This document shows, one piece after another, positions 5,230 to 6,100 of a stretch of 6,100 nt of DNA (positions within the stretch are counted from its first letter, which is position 1; each line of letters starts with the position of its first letter). A program made the translations under genes and the position numbers. The DNA lies in the NCBI GenBank assembly GCA_025353985.1, contig JANXNT010001240.1:1-6100 (forward strand), given 5' to 3'. This DNA comes from Limnoglobus sp. (GTDB taxonomy: Bacteria; Planctomycetota; Planctomycetia; Gemmatales; Gemmataceae). Under the pieces are notes generated by a model. That model was not told the DNA's origin and ran no database searches. It saw only the letters and a list, made by a program, of their open reading frames with translations.

Positions 5230-5236
5230 GGAGGGG
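5230..5236 (+). promoter_or_regulatory. Shine-Dalgarno deciding the GTG start
   Basis: GGAGGGG, 6 nt before the GTG at 5243. It is the strongest ribosome-binding site in the window and fixes the start of a gene that has no ATG near its beginning. Confidence 0.8.
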
Positions 5237-5242
5237 TTCACC

Positions 5243-6100
5243 GTGAGACACGTTTTGTTCGTCGCGCTGTTTGCATCGGGGTCGATCGCACTCGCGCAGG
5301 TACCGCCGTTGCGCGGGCCGTTTCCGGGTAATCTCACCACGCCGGGCCGCTTTCCCGGCGGGTTCGGTGGCGTGACGACGGATCAATTCTTTCGCTCGAA
5401 CGTGTCGCTTGCCGCGAACCAATTGCTGTCTGAAATTCAATCGGTGCGTGCGGGCATCAGCCAGAGTAATGCGCCGTTCCAGACAAAACTCGCGCTGTCG
5501 CGGCAGGCGGATATTGCCGTGCGGGCCGCGCAGAATCTGACGCGATTAGCCCAGGGAAACGCCGACCGCAACCAGCTATTGGCCGCTGATCAGTTGGTCG
5601 ATCAGAGCGTCGAACAGCTACTACAGATGATCGCGCAATCGATCGTGCCGCAACAAGGTTTGGCCGACGCGATCTCCCGTGCCCAATACGCAGACACGCA
5701 ATTGCACGCCGCAATGGGCGTGGAAGGCACATCGCCCGACGACCAACTCGCCCGCCTGATTCGTTCGACTTCCGCCGTGATCGACCAGAGCGAACAACTG
5801 CGGGCGCTCGCGCAAAACCTGCTCGGCGGTGGCAATTTATACGAACGCCAACTGGATGTGGCGGTGCGTGGCTTCGGTACCCGATTGGACCGGATGCGGC
5901 GCAACCTCGATAGCGGCGGCACGGTGTTGCAAGCGGGGAACGACTACCAGTTAGCGGCACAACAATGGCAGATCGTAACGCAAGGTTTGTCGGCGGGCGT
6001 GAAATTGCAACCCGCACTGCGATTGCAAGCGGCGCGCGTCGATGGCTTGTTTCAAAGCCTCAGCGAGCAACTTCAGCAAAGTGGCAACCCCGGAACGCTG
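5243..6100 (+). CDS. Secreted helix-rich protein, 3' end outside window
   Basis: An open frame of 286 codons from a GTG start to the window edge, with no stop. Residues 1-18 (MRHVLFVALFASGSIALA) form a Sec signal peptide with a likely cut after ALA. Residues 20-45 are rich in Pro, Gly and Phe (two PGRF/PFPG-like turns) and probably extended. From about residue 46 on the sequence is almost all predicted helix, rich in Ala, Gln and Leu with regularly spaced hydrophobics (NQLLSEIQSV, DQLVDQSVEQLLQMI, SEQLRALAQNLL), suggesting a helical bundle or coiled coil. There are no Cys residues in the visible part and no catalytic motif that I recognise. The start is supported by the Shine-Dalgarno and signal peptide together. 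Family and function are unknown; a periplasmic or surface structural role is a guess. Confidence 0.85.
   Translation, partial: MRHVLFVALFASGSIALAQVPPLRGPFPGNLTTPGRFPGGFGGVTTDQFFRSNVSLAANQLLSEIQSVRAGISQSNAPFQTKLALSRQADIAVRAAQNLTRLAQGNADRNQLLAADQLVDQSVEQLLQMIAQSIVPQQGLADAISRAQYADTQLHAAMGVEGTSPDDQLARLIRSTSAVIDQSEQLRALAQNLLGGGNLYERQLDVAVRGFGTRLDRMRRNLDSGGTVLQAGNDYQLAAQQWQIVTQGLSAGVKLQPALRLQAARVDGLFQSLSEQLQQSGNPGTL

Noticed and set aside
5457..6017. 186-residue minus-strand frame opposite the GTG-start gene
   Set aside because: It is Arg-rich and low in complexity, as expected for an antisense shadow. The plus strand has the signal peptide and ribosome-binding site.

Overview
The window looks like a chromosomal stretch from a planctomycete, most likely of the Gemmata group. 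The reasons are two DUF1559 (PF07596) pseudopilin-like proteins carrying the prepilin leader GFTLIEL and the C-terminal H-X9-DG signature, small lipoproteins of planctomycete type beside them, a secreted SMP-30-fold protein, and intergenic palindromic repeats of the kind that fill planctomycete genomes. No taxonomic marker gene is present, so this placement is inference from gene content.

Layout: 1-720 holds no convincing gene. It carries a possible terminator (101-147), a 21-bp tandem repeat (231-293), a 17-bp inverted pair (40-56 / 330-346), a long imperfect hairpin (422-503), a palindromic repeat (504-564) and a smaller hairpin (620-649). A minus-strand operon follows, read right to left: SMP-30/gluconolactonase-like protein (2996-2019), DUF1559 pseudopilin-like protein (1928-1134), and a small lipoprotein (1137-721) whose ATG overlaps the DUF1559 stop as ATGA. 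Positions 2997-3741 separate divergent transcription units. They contain a leader hairpin and a roughly 470-bp nested, imperfect inverted repeat (3127-3594). The plus strand then carries a second DUF1559 protein (3742-4680), an intrinsic terminator (4704-4738), a carboxypeptidase-regulatory-like lipoprotein (4766-5173), and the 5' part of a secreted, helix-rich, Ala/Gln-rich protein with a GTG start (5243 to the window edge).

How the genes fit together: every encoded protein has an export signal (Sec signal peptide, lipobox or prepilin leader), so this is a cell-envelope locus. Both DUF1559 genes are followed downstream by a small lipoprotein gene, and the two units diverge from the repeat-rich centre. 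The gene families are known and their individual functions are mostly not. I see no clear new defence, mobile or biosynthetic system. The least explained parts are the structured repeats between the genes.
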